Assembly: GCF_023544465.1 (NCBI RefSeq)
Contig: NZ_JALPVL010000004.1
Span: 558,001-622,000 of the forward strand
Source: Paractinoplanes maris
Lineage (GTDB): Bacteria > Actinomycetota > Actinomycetes > Mycobacteriales > Micromonosporaceae
Length of the DNA: 64,000 bases
Reading direction: 5' to 3'
A model generated the notes under the pieces. It was not told where the DNA came from. It saw only the letters and a list, made by a program, of their open reading frames with translations, and made no database searches. Both the position numbers and the translations under genes were made by a program. The first letter of the stretch is position 1; each line of letters starts with the position of its first letter. Positions 10,136 to 16,863 of this stretch are shown piece after piece.

Positions 10136-10588
10136 TCACCCCGTCCGGCCGGTCTTCGCGCGAGAGCCGGTGAGTCCCTGGGCGGTCGCGGCCCGCACCG
10201 GCAGGAGCAAAAGGATCGACAGGACCAGGGCACCGCCGAGGCCGGCCGCATTACCGATCTTGTCGATGGTGGGGAAGACCTCGAGGTGCAGCATGTGCCA
10301 GAGGAAGTGGATCGCGTTGAACATCAGCCAGGCCCCGCCGGTGACCCGCATGGCGTCGTCGGTCGGGCGCCGCCAGGCCCACACGCTGAGCACCAGCATC
10401 GCCAGATAGAGCGCCCCCGTGTCGCGGGTCAGATGCTCGTTGTACGGGCCGAGCGCCGACACCCAGTTACGGCCGGGCCCCGGGAAGTCGTGGTAGAACG
10501 ACAGCGGGAAAGCCGCCGCCCACGTGCCCACCACCGCCGCCATGACAGCCAGCGCCAGGGCGACCCAGCGTTTCGCGGTGAGGGTCAT
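10136..10588 (-). CDS. Small four-helix membrane protein, function unknown
   Basis: I start at the ATG at 10588, which overlaps the stop of the upstream NmrA-like gene as ATGA. 150 aa with four hydrophobic segments (ALALAVMAAVVGTWAAAF, TGALYLAMLVLSVWAW, GGAWLMFNAIHFLWHML, AAGLGGALVLSILLLLPV). The conserved-looking NAIHFLWH and FYHDFPG segments place it in a widespread but uncharacterised actinobacterial membrane family. Translational coupling to the NmrA-like gene suggests a joint role, unknown. Confidence 0.7.
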   Translation of the reverse strand: MTLTAKRWVALALAVMAAVVGTWAAAFPLSFYHDFPGPGRNWVSALGPYNEHLTRDTGALYLAMLVLSVWAWRRPTDDAMRVTGGAWLMFNAIHFLWHMLHLEVFPTIDKIGNAAGLGGALVLSILLLLPVRAATAQGLTGSRAKTGRTG

Positions 10589-11310
10589 CGGGTGCCCGCC
10601 CACTCGTCGAAGGTGATCCCGCCCTGCCGGTGGTCGCCGACCGGCAGCAGCCCGCCGCGCGCCATCGCCCGCGAGGCGGCGTCGGGCAGCGGAACTCTCA
10701 GCACGAGCCTGCCCCGGGCGATGCGCCGCATCATGTCGGCCATCTCGAGCACCTCGGGGCCGGCCAGCTCGGGGGCGCGCCCCTGAGCCGGCCCCTCGGC
10801 GAGCCGGACGAGCTCGGCCGCGACGTCGGCGGCGGCGACCGGCCGGGTGACCATCGACGGCACCACCTTCACCGGGCCGGGGACGCGCTCGATCATCTGC
10901 TCGGCGAACTCGTAGAACTGCGTCACCCGCAGGACGGTGACCGGGATCGGGCCGGCGAGGGCCACCTCCTCCTGGCGGAGCTTGCCCGCGTAGTAACCCG
11001 AGTGGACGCGGTCGACCCCGACGATCGACACCACCACGTAGTGCCGGACGCCCGCCCGCTGCTGAGCGGCGAGCAGATTGCGCGTCGTGGCCTCGAAGAA
11101 GTCGATCGCGGCCCGGCGGTTGAGCGTCACGTGATTGGCCGCGTCGATGACCACGTCGACGCCGCGCAGCGCCTCATCGAGCCCGGCGCCGGTGGTCAGA
11201 TCGACCCCACTCGACCGCGCCATCACCACAACTTCATGACCCGCCGCCCGCGCCTGCGCCACGACCAGTGTGCCGAGCCGGCCGGTACCTCCGGCGACCG
11301 CCATCCTCAT
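10585..11310 (-). CDS. NmrA-like / atypical SDR NAD(P)-binding protein
   Basis: I start at the ATG at 11310 (MRMAVAGGTGRLG), preceded by GAGAGGGACGG as ribosome-binding site; the open frame to 11484 has no domain and overlaps a repeat. 241 aa. The Rossmann motif GGTGRLGTLVVAQARAAGHEV is at the N terminus. The active-site Tyr-Lys of classical SDRs is replaced by SGYYAGKLRQEE, as in atypical NAD-dependent epimerase or NmrA-type proteins. Likely a redox sensor or quinone/sugar oxidoreductase. Heads a two-gene operon with the membrane protein at 10136. Confidence 0.8.
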   Translation of the reverse strand: MRMAVAGGTGRLGTLVVAQARAAGHEVVVMARSSGVDLTTGAGLDEALRGVDVVIDAANHVTLNRRAAIDFFEATTRNLLAAQQRAGVRHYVVVSIVGVDRVHSGYYAGKLRQEEVALAGPIPVTVLRVTQFYEFAEQMIERVPGPVKVVPSMVTRPVAAADVAAELVRLAEGPAQGRAPELAGPEVLEMADMMRRIARGRLVLRVPLPDAASRAMARGGLLPVGDHRQGGITFDEWAGTR

Positions 11311-11452
11311 AGTGTCCGTCCCTCTCGTCGATTCGTTGCCCGAAGCAGGGACGAGAAGGCCAAAGCCGGTGTGACACGGTGTGGCGAGCGCCATAGCGCG
11401 GCCATGGGACAACCCCCGCGGCGATGCCCGGCACCGCCGGCAGTGTGGGCGC

Positions 11453-11503
11453 GCATCCGCGCGGCGAACGTCGTGGGCGTGCATCCGCGCGGCGAACGTC
11501 GTG
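11453..11503. repeat. Two 23-bp direct repeats, 28-bp period
   Basis: GCATCCGCGCGGCGAACGTC plus GTG occurs exactly at 11453-11475 and 11481-11503, followed by a degenerate GCGCAATCGCGCG. It lies in the 214-bp gap between the NmrA-like gene and the FAD oxidoreductase, where I see no gene. Confidence 0.85.
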
Positions 11504-11524
11504 CGCGCGCAATCGCGCGAGGGG

Positions 11525-12970
11525 TCAGGCGCGGGCGCCGATGGCGAGCGCGCGGAGCAGGAAGCGGGGCTCGGTCAACGCGCTCGGGTGGGCGAGCATC
11601 GTGGTGACCTGGCCGAGGCGGTGGTTGATCGTCTGGTCGCGCATCGACGCCTTGAAGACCAGGCCGCTGGCCCACTGGATCGCGCGGTAGCCCCGCGGAT
11701 AAGGCCCCTCGACGTGCGGCAGCGCGAGATCGGCCATCGTGCTGACCTGCCACGCCGCGTCCACGACGACCTTGACGTCCTGGAAGTAGGACAGGGCGGG
11801 CCGAGCCAGATCGGGCTCGCCACGCAGATATTCGGACAGCGCCGAGGCGTGCAGCGTCGCCGAGGTCATGCCCTGGCCGTAGACCGGGTTGAAGGAGGCC
11901 ACGGCGTCCCCGGCCGCCACCAGCCGCGCCGGGAACCGGGTCAGCTTGTGGAAGTCGCGGCGGCGGCTGTCCGCCTGGTGGTAGGTGATGACGTCGCCGA
12001 CCTGAGCCGCGGTGGTGGCCACCTCGCCGAACTCGGGCGGGAAATTCTCCACACACCGCTCGCGGAACTCGCCGGCGTCCCGCCCCGGCCGGTCGTCGGC
12101 GTAACCCGAGACCAGAACGGTCCAGCGGTCACCCTCGATCGGCGTGAAGCCACCGATCCGGGCCACCTTGCCCGGCCCCGGGTTGGCGATCGAGATACAG
12201 GTCAGCACCGTCGCGTCGGCCGGCCGCCGGAACAGGGCCGTGGCGTAGTTGAGCTTGATGCCCATGCGCTGCATCGGCGGTTTCCCGAAGCCGTACGACT
12301 CCAGCCAGTCGCCGAGCCGGCTCGACCGGCCCATCGCGTCGACGACGAAGTCGGCCGGCACCTCTTGATCGGCGTAGCGCACCCCGGCCACCCGGTCGCC
12401 GTCCAGCACCAGCCCGTCGGCCCGGCCCTGCACAGTGCGGACATTCGGCAGGGCCAGCACCCGGTGCCGGATCAGCGCCTCCAGGAACGGCCGGCTGGAG
12501 ACCAGGGCCTGCGCCGCCGGCCCGCTCGGCGGGTCCTCCCGCAGCTTCCCATCCATATAGAACCGATTGGTCGCGGCCGGCGGATCCACCGCCCCGGCCG
12601 TGAGTGCCGCCTCGATGAAACCGGGAAACCACCGCTCCAGCTGCTGGAGCCCCGAGGGCAGCAACGCGTGCACCTGACTGCCCTGCGGAACCCCGGGCCG
12701 CGGCCCCACCGCGTTGACCGGGTCGGCGGCGATCCGCTCGTCCGGCACATCGAGCTCGGTGAGATCATCCCGCTCGATGACCAGCACCTGCTCGGCGTGA
12801 TCGCTGAGCACCCGGGCCGCCATCAGCCCGGCGATGCTGCCGCCCAGCACAACCGCCTGCCGGAACAGCACCCGCTGCCCGGTCGGCGCCGCGGACGTCG
12901 AAATCGCGGCGAACCGTCGAGCAGCAGTCACCGAAGCCCCCGTAAACGTGAAAGTTTCTTCCTGGTTCAC
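11525..12970 (-). CDS. FAD-dependent monooxygenase/halogenase-like oxidoreductase
   Basis: GTG start at 12970. 481 aa. A Rossmann FAD-binding motif, VVLGGSIAGLMAARVLSD, begins after a 36-residue N-terminal extension. A second FAD motif appears as AAGDAVASFNPVYGQGM, the typical GD box of class A flavoprotein monooxygenases. VDAMGRSSRLGDWLE is a typical mid-protein segment. These enzymes hydroxylate or reduce secondary metabolites with NAD(P)H, but no biosynthetic genes lie nearby, so the substrate is unknown. Confidence 0.82.
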   Translation of the reverse strand: MNQEETFTFTGASVTAARRFAAISTSAAPTGQRVLFRQAVVLGGSIAGLMAARVLSDHAEQVLVIERDDLTELDVPDERIAADPVNAVGPRPGVPQGSQVHALLPSGLQQLERWFPGFIEAALTAGAVDPPAATNRFYMDGKLREDPPSGPAAQALVSSRPFLEALIRHRVLALPNVRTVQGRADGLVLDGDRVAGVRYADQEVPADFVVDAMGRSSRLGDWLESYGFGKPPMQRMGIKLNYATALFRRPADATVLTCISIANPGPGKVARIGGFTPIEGDRWTVLVSGYADDRPGRDAGEFRERCVENFPPEFGEVATTAAQVGDVITYHQADSRRRDFHKLTRFPARLVAAGDAVASFNPVYGQGMTSATLHASALSEYLRGEPDLARPALSYFQDVKVVVDAAWQVSTMADLALPHVEGPYPRGYRAIQWASGLVFKASMRDQTINHRLGQVTTMLAHPSALTEPRFLLRALAIGARA

Positions 12971-13012
12971 GATAGCCGTGCATCGAGCGATATCGCTACC
13001 GGGTCCGGTCCG

Positions 13013-13828
13013 CTATCGCAGGTAGGACGCTCCGTTCAGATCGAGGACAGCGCCGGAGGACCAGGCCGCCTCGGGCGAGCTGAGATGCAGAACGGCCGCC
13101 GCGACCTCCTCGGGCGTGCCCACCCGGCCGAACGGGCTCTGCGCACGCATGGCGTCGTCGACCTTGGGCTGCTGGCGCTCGGTGGCGATGAAGCCGGGAG
13201 CCACGGAGGTGACGGCGATGCCGTGCGGCGCCAGGGCGATCGCCATCGACTGGCCGAAGGCCTGCAGGGCGGCCTTCGCGGCACCATACGCCGGGAAGGA
13301 GGGCTCGCCGCGGTAGGCGCCGCGCGACCCGACGTTCACGATGCTGCCCGGTGCGCGCCGCTCGATGAGATGGTGGGCCACGCAGTAGGTGACGTTGGCC
13401 GCGCCGAGCAGGTCGACGTCGACCATCCGGCGCCAGATGTGCTGCCAGTCCTCGTAGCCGATGGTCGCGATGTCGTGCCGGTTGCCGTCGCCGGGCGCGA
13501 TGGCCGCGTTGTTGACCAGCACGTCGACCGCGCCCAGCCCCTCGACGGCGGCATCCACGACGGCCTTGGCCGCCGCCGGGTCGCCGAGGTCACCGCTGAC
13601 CAGGGCGTGCCCGTCGCCCGTCAAAGCCTGGAGGGTGGCCTGTCCCTCGGCCTGATCCGACCCGTAGTGCACCGCGACCCGATCACCGCGCGCGGCGAAC
13701 GCCACCGCGATGGCCCGCCCGATCCCGCGCGACGCCCCCGTGACCAGCACCCGCCGGGCCTGGCCAGCCGCACTCCGCACACCCTCACCCGGGTCGCCGT
13801 CAGTACCCATCCCGCCCCCGCTATTCAT
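13013..13828 (-). CDS. Short-chain dehydrogenase/reductase
   Basis: 271 aa from the ATG at 13828; an ATG at 13810 (MGTDGDP) is an alternative and neither has a clearly better ribosome-binding site. TGASRGIGRAIAVAF is the TGxxxGxG cofactor motif, NNAAIAP is the NNAG-type motif, Ser and YGAAKAAL give the catalytic S-Y-K set, and the C terminus AWSSGAVLDLNGASYLR is classical SDR. Expected to oxidise or reduce an alcohol/ketone with NAD(P)(H). Substrate unknown. An 18-bp repeat tract abuts its 5' end. Confidence 0.9.
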   Translation of the reverse strand: MNSGGGMGTDGDPGEGVRSAAGQARRVLVTGASRGIGRAIAVAFAARGDRVAVHYGSDQAEGQATLQALTGDGHALVSGDLGDPAAAKAVVDAAVEGLGAVDVLVNNAAIAPGDGNRHDIATIGYEDWQHIWRRMVDVDLLGAANVTYCVAHHLIERRAPGSIVNVGSRGAYRGEPSFPAYGAAKAALQAFGQSMAIALAPHGIAVTSVAPGFIATERQQPKVDDAMRAQSPFGRVGTPEEVAAAVLHLSSPEAAWSSGAVLDLNGASYLR

Positions 13829-13912
13829 GCCGCTCCCGCCACTTCATCCCGCTCGCGCCACTCATCCCGGTCCTGCCACTGACCCCGGTCCTGCCCCTGA
13901 TCCCGTCCGGCC
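13824..13912. repeat. Degenerate 18-19-bp tandem repeat upstream of the SDR gene
   Basis: Five imperfect units of the form TCATCCCGGTCCTGCCAC follow one another and include the SDR start codon region. No protein frame is convincing here. Confidence 0.7.
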
Positions 13913-13952
13913 TCACCGGGTTCCGGTCTCTTCGCCGTCCTGGTCACGCTGG

Positions 13953-14381
13953 TCACCGGGCGAACACCTGGCTTTCGTCGCTGAACGCCTTGAACTCGAG
14001 GGCGTTGCCGGCCGGGTCGCGGAAGAACATCGTCCACTGCTCGCCGGGCCGGCCCGGGAAGCGAAGGTAGGGCTCGATCAGGAACGGGGTGCCGGCCTCA
14101 CGGAGACGGTCGGCGAGCGCGTGGAAGGCCTCGGCGGTCAGGAGCAGCCCGAAGTGGGGGATCGGCACCTCGTGACCGTCCACCTCGCTGTCGCCGGCCG
14201 CGCGCACCGGGCCGGGGACCACGTGCGTCACCAGCTGGTGGCCGTGCAGGCTCCAGTCGATCCAGTGGTCGCTGGAGCGGCCCTCGCCGAGCCCGAGCAC
14301 CGAGCCGTAGAAGGCCCGCGCGGCGGCGAGGTCATCCACCGGGATCGCCAGATGGACGGCGGGTCTGACGGCGTCACTCAT
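13953..14381 (-). CDS. VOC (glyoxalase/dioxygenase-fold) protein
   Basis: I start at the ATG at 14381 (MSDAVRPAVHLAIPV); upstream in-frame codons cover a non-family stretch. 142 aa, one or two beta-alpha-beta-beta-beta modules. HLAIPVDDLAAARAFYGSVLGL is the canonical VOC opening and FPGRPGEQWTMFFRDPAGNALEFKAF the canonical close with its metal-ligand Glu. The family includes lyases, dioxygenases and resistance proteins, so the substrate is open. Apparently a single-gene unit. Confidence 0.88.
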   Translation of the reverse strand: MSDAVRPAVHLAIPVDDLAAARAFYGSVLGLGEGRSSDHWIDWSLHGHQLVTHVVPGPVRAAGDSEVDGHEVPIPHFGLLLTAEAFHALADRLREAGTPFLIEPYLRFPGRPGEQWTMFFRDPAGNALEFKAFSDESQVFAR

Positions 14382-14552
14382 GCGGTGGCTCCTTCCTGCC
14401 CCGCCGGCGGGCCCGGGAGGTGCATCGACCATAACTCTTTCCGGTGGCGGCAGTGAGTTATCCACAGGGACCGTGGTTATCCACATTCCGGCGGCGCCGG
14501 GTTGCCGTCGAGGGGCCTATTGTGTCAACGGAAAAAGGGTCGATAAATAGCG

Positions 14553-14581
14553 TTGCCAACGGACCGCCGGCGGCCTACCGT
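14553..14581 (+). promoter_or_regulatory. Candidate promoter of the micro-ORF
   Basis: TTGCCA, a 17-base spacer, then TACCGT fit the actinobacterial vegetative pattern. The inferred transcript start near 14588 leaves about 30 bases to the ATG at 14620, with an AGGAGAG ribosome-binding site in between. Confidence 0.5.
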
Positions 14582-14619
14582 AGTCATCACCACCGGGAAA
14601 GACAGGACAGGAGAGACCG

Positions 14620-14733
14620 ATGTCGCGGCATGCCTCGCTAACACTGCAGCTGCTTACGCTGCACGTCGGTGCTGTCCCGACGTGCGGTCTCGCACCCTAT
14701 GGCAAGCCCGGCCGGGGTCGGTGTCGCAGCTAG
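14620..14733 (+). CDS. 37-aa leader-like micro-ORF ahead of the tRNA array
   Basis: ATG at 14620 preceded by GACAGGAGAGACCG, a good ribosome-binding site at normal spacing; the stop is TAG at 14731. The peptide begins MSRHASLTLQLLTLHVG and ends GKPGRGRCRS, with two Cys, several Leu and a basic tail. A candidate promoter precedes it and a U-tailed hairpin follows 22 bp after the stop, the arrangement of a regulatory leader peptide or a very short monocistronic gene. I do not recognise the peptide. No modification or export gene adjoins, so a natural-product precursor is unlikely. Confidence 0.5.
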   Translation: MSRHASLTLQLLTLHVGAVPTCGLAPYGKPGRGRCRS

Positions 14734-14754
14734 CGGACGCTAGCGCACACCACG

Positions 14755-14785
14755 CCGCCGGACCCACGAGGGGACGGCGGTTTTT
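14755..14785 (+). terminator. Intrinsic terminator with U-tract
   Basis: CCGCCG pairs with CGGCGG over a 14-base loop and is followed directly by TTTTT. This is the only clear U-tailed terminator in the window. It sits between the micro-ORF and the first tRNA, so it could act as an attenuator. Confidence 0.65.
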
Positions 14786-14875
14786 CGTTTCCGCCAACAA
14801 TTGCCCACCTGCGCCGCGGGTCAATTCCCGCTGCCCCGAAACAATTGCTCCGGTCGCGGCCGGCAGCGTCGATGA

Positions 14876-14904
14876 TTGACAATTCCACAGCGGATGGCAC
14901 AACA
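14876..14904 (+). promoter_or_regulatory. Candidate promoter of the tRNA array
   Basis: A perfect -35 hexamer TTGACA at 14876 lies about 135 bp before the first tRNA. The -10 (ACAACA or CAACAG after 17-18 bases) is weak. The rest of the 14786-15014 gap holds only a T-arm-like fragment. Confidence 0.35.
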
Positions 14905-14940
14905 GATCCGGAGCGAGGGAGACGGCAACCCGCGCGCCTT

Positions 14941-14977
14941 GGGAGCGTGAGACACCCCGTTCGACTCGGGGGCTCCG
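14941..14977 (+). other. tRNA-fragment-like minihelix with a T-arm
   Basis: CCCCG-TTCGACT-CGGGG forms a T-arm with consensus loop TTCRANY. The flanking GGAGC and GCTCC pair as an acceptor-like stem with eight unpaired bases on the 5' side. D- and anticodon arms are missing. It is 38 bp before the tRNA array and could be a decayed tRNA. Confidence 0.35.
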
Positions 14978-15014
14978 GACGCAGTCGATCCTCCGGGATT
15001 CCCGGGGGATCAGG

Positions 15015-15087
15015 GGGCTTGTGGCGCAGCTGGTAGCGCACCGGTTCGGCAGACCGGGGGTCGGCGGTTCGAACCCGCCCAGGTCCA
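15015..15087 (+). tRNA. tRNA-Ala(GGC), with C33
   Basis: A 73-nt cloverleaf with acceptor GGGCTTG/CAGGTCC, D-stem GCGC/GCGC, anticodon stem CCGGT/ACCGG, T-arm GGCGG-TTCGAAC-CCGCC and A73. G3:U70, the alanine identity pair, is present. The anticodon loop is TCGGCAG, so position 33 is C rather than U. CCA is not encoded. It leads a seven-tRNA run. Confidence 0.85.
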
Positions 15088-15092
15088 CGCAC

Positions 15093-15165
15093 GCCGTCGT
15101 AGCTCATCGGGTAGAGCGCTGTCCCGGTACGACAGAGGTGGCTGGTTCGAGACCGGCCGACGGCT
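15093..15165 (+). tRNA. tRNA-Thr(GGT), with C33
   Basis: 73 nt with perfect acceptor GCCGTCG/CGACGGC and perfect anticodon stem CTGTC/GACAG. The loop is CCGGTAC, giving anticodon GGT with C at position 33. T-arm GCTGG-TTCGAGA-CCGGC, discriminator U73, CCA not encoded. G1:C72 and C2:G71, threonine determinants, are kept. Only 5 nt separate it from tRNA-Ala. Confidence 0.85.
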
Positions 15166-15168
15166 CAC

Positions 15169-15242
15169 GCGGTTGTAGCTCAGCAAGGCAGAGCGCCACC
15201 CCGCCACGGTGGAGGCCGCCGGTTCGATCCCGGCCAGCCGCT
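15169..15242 (+). tRNA. tRNA-Gly(GCC), with C33
   Basis: 74 nt: acceptor GCGGTTG/CAGCCGC, anticodon stem CCACC/GGTGG, loop CCGCCAC (anticodon GCC, C33), T-arm GCCGG-TTCGATC-CCGGC. U73, G1:C72 and C2:G71 are the bacterial glycine identity set. CCA not encoded; 3 nt from the previous tRNA. Confidence 0.85.
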
Positions 15243-15247
15243 TTCCC

Positions 15248-15320
15248 GCCCTCGTAGCCCAACGGCAGAGGCACGACGTCGAGAACGTCGACAGTGCGCG
15301 TTCAAATCGCGCCGAGGGCA
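15248..15320 (+). tRNA. tRNA with Leu anticodon GAG on a class I body, C33
   Basis: 73 nt with perfect acceptor GCCCTCG/CGAGGGC, anticodon stem CGACG/CGTCG, loop TCGAGAA (anticodon GAG, C33), T-arm GCGCG-TTCAAAT-CGCGC and A73. The D-stem has three pairs plus a C-A mismatch. The variable region is only ACAGT, whereas bacterial tRNA-Leu has a long arm. Charging identity is therefore doubtful. Confidence 0.75.
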
Positions 15321-15323
15321 CGC

Positions 15324-15434
15324 GCCGGCGCCGCACGAACGGTCCGTGCGCCGCCGGGAAACGTAGGCCGGCGCAGCGCGAGTGGTCGCGCGACGCCGGG
15401 CCGGCGCAGCACGAATGGCTCGTGCGACGCCGGA
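15324..15434 (+). repeat. Three tandem tRNA-like fragments with only acceptor stem and D-arm
   Basis: Units at 15324-15358, 15367-15400 and 15400-15434 each have a 5' acceptor strand GCCGGCG, two bases, a D-arm (for example GCAC-GAATGGCTC-GTGC), two bases, then CGCCGG that pairs back to the 5' strand. Anticodon and T arms are absent. The third unit differs by one base from the first 26 nt of the complete tRNA-Thr at 15441, so these look like partial duplications of its 5' half that kept a closing acceptor stem. Confidence 0.75.
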
Positions 15435-15440
15435 ACGCAG

Positions 15441-15517
15441 GCCGGTGCAGCACGAATGGCTCGTGCAGCCGACTCGTAATCGGCAGGCTGCGGGTTCGAG
15501 TCCCGCCGCCGGCTCCA
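15441..15517 (+). tRNA. tRNA-Thr(CGT), CCA encoded
   Basis: Acceptor GCCGGTG/CGCCGGC, D-arm GCAC-GAATGGCTC-GTGC, anticodon stem GCCGA/TCGGC, loop CTCGTAA (anticodon CGT, normal U33), T-arm GCGGG-TTCGAGT-CCCGC, U73, and CCA at 15515-15517. The only array member with an encoded CCA. Confidence 0.92.
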
Positions 15518-15518
15518 C

Positions 15519-15591
15519 GCCCGGGTAGCCCAATGGCAGAGGCACGCCGCCCAGGACGGCGCCAGTGCGCGTTCGAATCGCGCTCCGGGTA
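15519..15591 (+). tRNA. tRNA with Leu anticodon CAG on a class I body, C33
   Basis: 73 nt: acceptor GCCCGGG/TCCGGGT (G-U at both ends), anticodon stem CGCCG/CGGCG, loop CCCAGGA (anticodon CAG, C33), short variable region CCAGT, T-arm GCGCG-TTCGAAT-CGCGC, A73. D-arm and T-arm are nearly the same as in the GAG tRNA at 15248, so the two are paralogues with different anticodons. It begins 1 nt after tRNA-Thr(CGT). Confidence 0.72.
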
Positions 15592-15642
15592 CGCAAGCAC
15601 ACGAGGGTCGGCGCGGGAGGGCGCCGGAGACTCGTACGGGAA

Positions 15643-15715
15643 GGGCTCGTAGCTCATCTGGTAGAGCGCCGCTCTCGCACAGCGGAGGTGGCCGGTTCGA
15701 TCCCGGCCGGGTCCA
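15643..15715 (+). tRNA. tRNA-Ala(CGC)
   Basis: 73 nt: acceptor GGGCTCG/CGGGTCC with the alanine G3:U70 pair, D-stem GCTC/GAGC, anticodon stem CCGCT/AGCGG, loop CTCGCAC (anticodon CGC, normal U33), T-arm GCCGG-TTCGATC-CCGGC, A73. CCA not encoded. Last tRNA before the inserted minus-strand gene. Confidence 0.92.
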
Positions 15716-15723
15716 CGGGCAGG

Positions 15724-16608
15724 TCAGCGGGGATTGTCGCGCAGCACGGCGACGGCCTGCACGGTGGCGTAACCACGCCACTCCAGGGCTGCGGCCGGAC
15801 TGAAGGCGGTGAACGTGACGTCCCAGCCGCCGTCGGGTCGCTGCCGGCCGGCGAGTCGTTTCAGGTCGGCCGTGACGGCGTCCCGGTCGAGCAGGGCGCG
15901 GGACGGTGACTCCGGGTGCGGCGTGAAGTCCAGCAGTTGCAGCACTTCACCTTCCGCGCCGCCGGCGACGGGCGTGGGGCCGTCCACGCGTACGTGTTGA
16001 ACGAACGTGCCGAGAAGAGCCGAGGCCCGGGGCGAGACGGGTGCGGCGGCGTCCAAGAAGTGCATCGCGAACATCACTTCGTACGCGCTCGGTGTCGAGG
16101 GCGTCTGCTCGATGGCGTCCAGGCAGTAGGTGGTGGCGGTTTTCAGCCAGGGGTGCTCGGCGATGTCGGTGCGGTGCCGGGCCAGGCGGTGCGCCTGCGC
16201 GGCCAGCTGCGTGGTCATTTGAAGGGAGGACGCTGCGGGGTCGGCGTTGATCCAGTGCGGTGCACTGCCGTCGGTGTCCGAGTAGGGCAGGGCGAACGGC
16301 ACTCCACCGTCGGCCCGGGAGTGCCCGGCCAGCCAGTCGAGCAGTTCCGGCCCGCGGCGGCTGGTCGTGTCCGGAATTCCGGCGAGCACCTCGAGGGCGT
16401 GCATGGCCGCGACCGGTTGGCTCGTGACGGATCGGAGGTCCGGTTCGAGTGCCCACCCGTAGCCGCCGTCAACGTTGCGGTGGGCGTCGAGCGCCTGGAG
16501 GACCTCGTCGGCCGACCCCTCACCCAGCAGGTGGCGCAGCCGGCGCCGCTCGAGGGTCCGGCCGTGGGTCGTCAGGAACGAGATCGCCGCGTCGAGATCA
16601 AGGCTCAT
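15724..16608 (-). CDS. Prenyltransferase/squalene-cyclase-like alpha-repeat protein
   Basis: I start at the ATG at 16608 (MSLDLDAAISF); the frame stays open to 16701 only because it reads the antisense of tRNA-Ile. 294 aa. QW-type helical repeats recognisable as NVDGGYGWALEPDLRS, RADGGVPFALP and RQRPDGGWDVTFTAF suggest the alpha/alpha-barrel of the terpene cyclase/prenyltransferase superfamily. I see no DxDD or DDxxD catalytic motif, so enzyme activity is unproven. It lies antisense between two blocks of the tRNA array, 8 bp from tRNA-Ala and 18 bp from tRNA-Ile. Confidence 0.75.
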   Translation of the reverse strand: MSLDLDAAISFLTTHGRTLERRRLRHLLGEGSADEVLQALDAHRNVDGGYGWALEPDLRSVTSQPVAAMHALEVLAGIPDTTSRRGPELLDWLAGHSRADGGVPFALPYSDTDGSAPHWINADPAASSLQMTTQLAAQAHRLARHRTDIAEHPWLKTATTYCLDAIEQTPSTPSAYEVMFAMHFLDAAAPVSPRASALLGTFVQHVRVDGPTPVAGGAEGEVLQLLDFTPHPESPSRALLDRDAVTADLKRLAGRQRPDGGWDVTFTAFSPAAALEWRGYATVQAVAVLRDNPR

Positions 16609-16626
16609 CCGAACATCTATATCAAT

Positions 16627-16700
16627 GTCGCCGTAGCTCAGCGGGTTGGAGCGCCGCCCTGATAAGGCGGAGGCCGGTGGTTCGAACCCACCCGGCGACA
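16627..16700 (+). tRNA. tRNA-Ile(GAT)
   Basis: 74 nt: acceptor GTCGCCG/CGGCGAC, D-stem GCTC/GAGC, anticodon stem CCGCC/GGCGG, loop CTGATAA (anticodon GAT, U33), T-arm GGTGG-TTCGAAC-CCACC, A73. CCA not encoded. Starts the second block of the array. Confidence 0.93.
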
Positions 16701-16704
16701 CGTG

Positions 16705-16777
16705 GCGCCGCTAGCTCAACTGGTGGAGCAGCTGACTCTTAATCAGCGGGTTCGGGGTTCGAGTCCCCGGCGGCGCA
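16705..16777 (+). tRNA. tRNA-Lys(CTT)
   Basis: 73 nt: acceptor GCGCCGC/GCGGCGC, D-stem GCTC/GAGC, anticodon stem GCTGA/TCAGC, loop CTCTTAA (anticodon CTT, U33), T-arm CGGGG-TTCGAGT-CCCCG, A73. Four bases after tRNA-Ile. Confidence 0.93.
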
Positions 16778-16786
16778 CCGAAGAAT

Positions 16787-16858
16787 GTTCCGGTAGCTCA
16801 GCGGGAGAGCGCCGCCCCGACAAGGCGGAGGTCGCTGGTTCGATCCCAGCCCGGAACA
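16787..16858 (+). tRNA. tRNA-Val(GAC), with C33
   Basis: 72 nt: acceptor GTTCCGG/CCGGAAC, D-stem GCTC/GAGC, anticodon stem CCGCC/GGCGG, loop CCGACAA (anticodon GAC, C33), T-arm GCTGG-TTCGATC-CCAGC, A73. A35, C36 and A73, the valine determinants, are kept. Confidence 0.87.
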
Positions 16859-16863
16859 CGCAC

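Noticed and set aside
15324..15434. CRISPR array
   Set aside because: The units are tRNA-derived, lack unique spacers and have no cas genes nearby.
14654..15657. Several minus-strand ORFs (15010-15657, 14654-15088 and others) across the tRNA array
   Set aside because: They contain the same GFEPP/NRRPP antisense-tRNA artefacts and have no coding signal of their own.
16609..16701. N-terminal extension of the cyclase-like protein reading GFEPPASALSG
   Set aside because: It is the antisense translation of tRNA-Ile; such GFEPP phrases are a classic artefact of translating tRNA genes.
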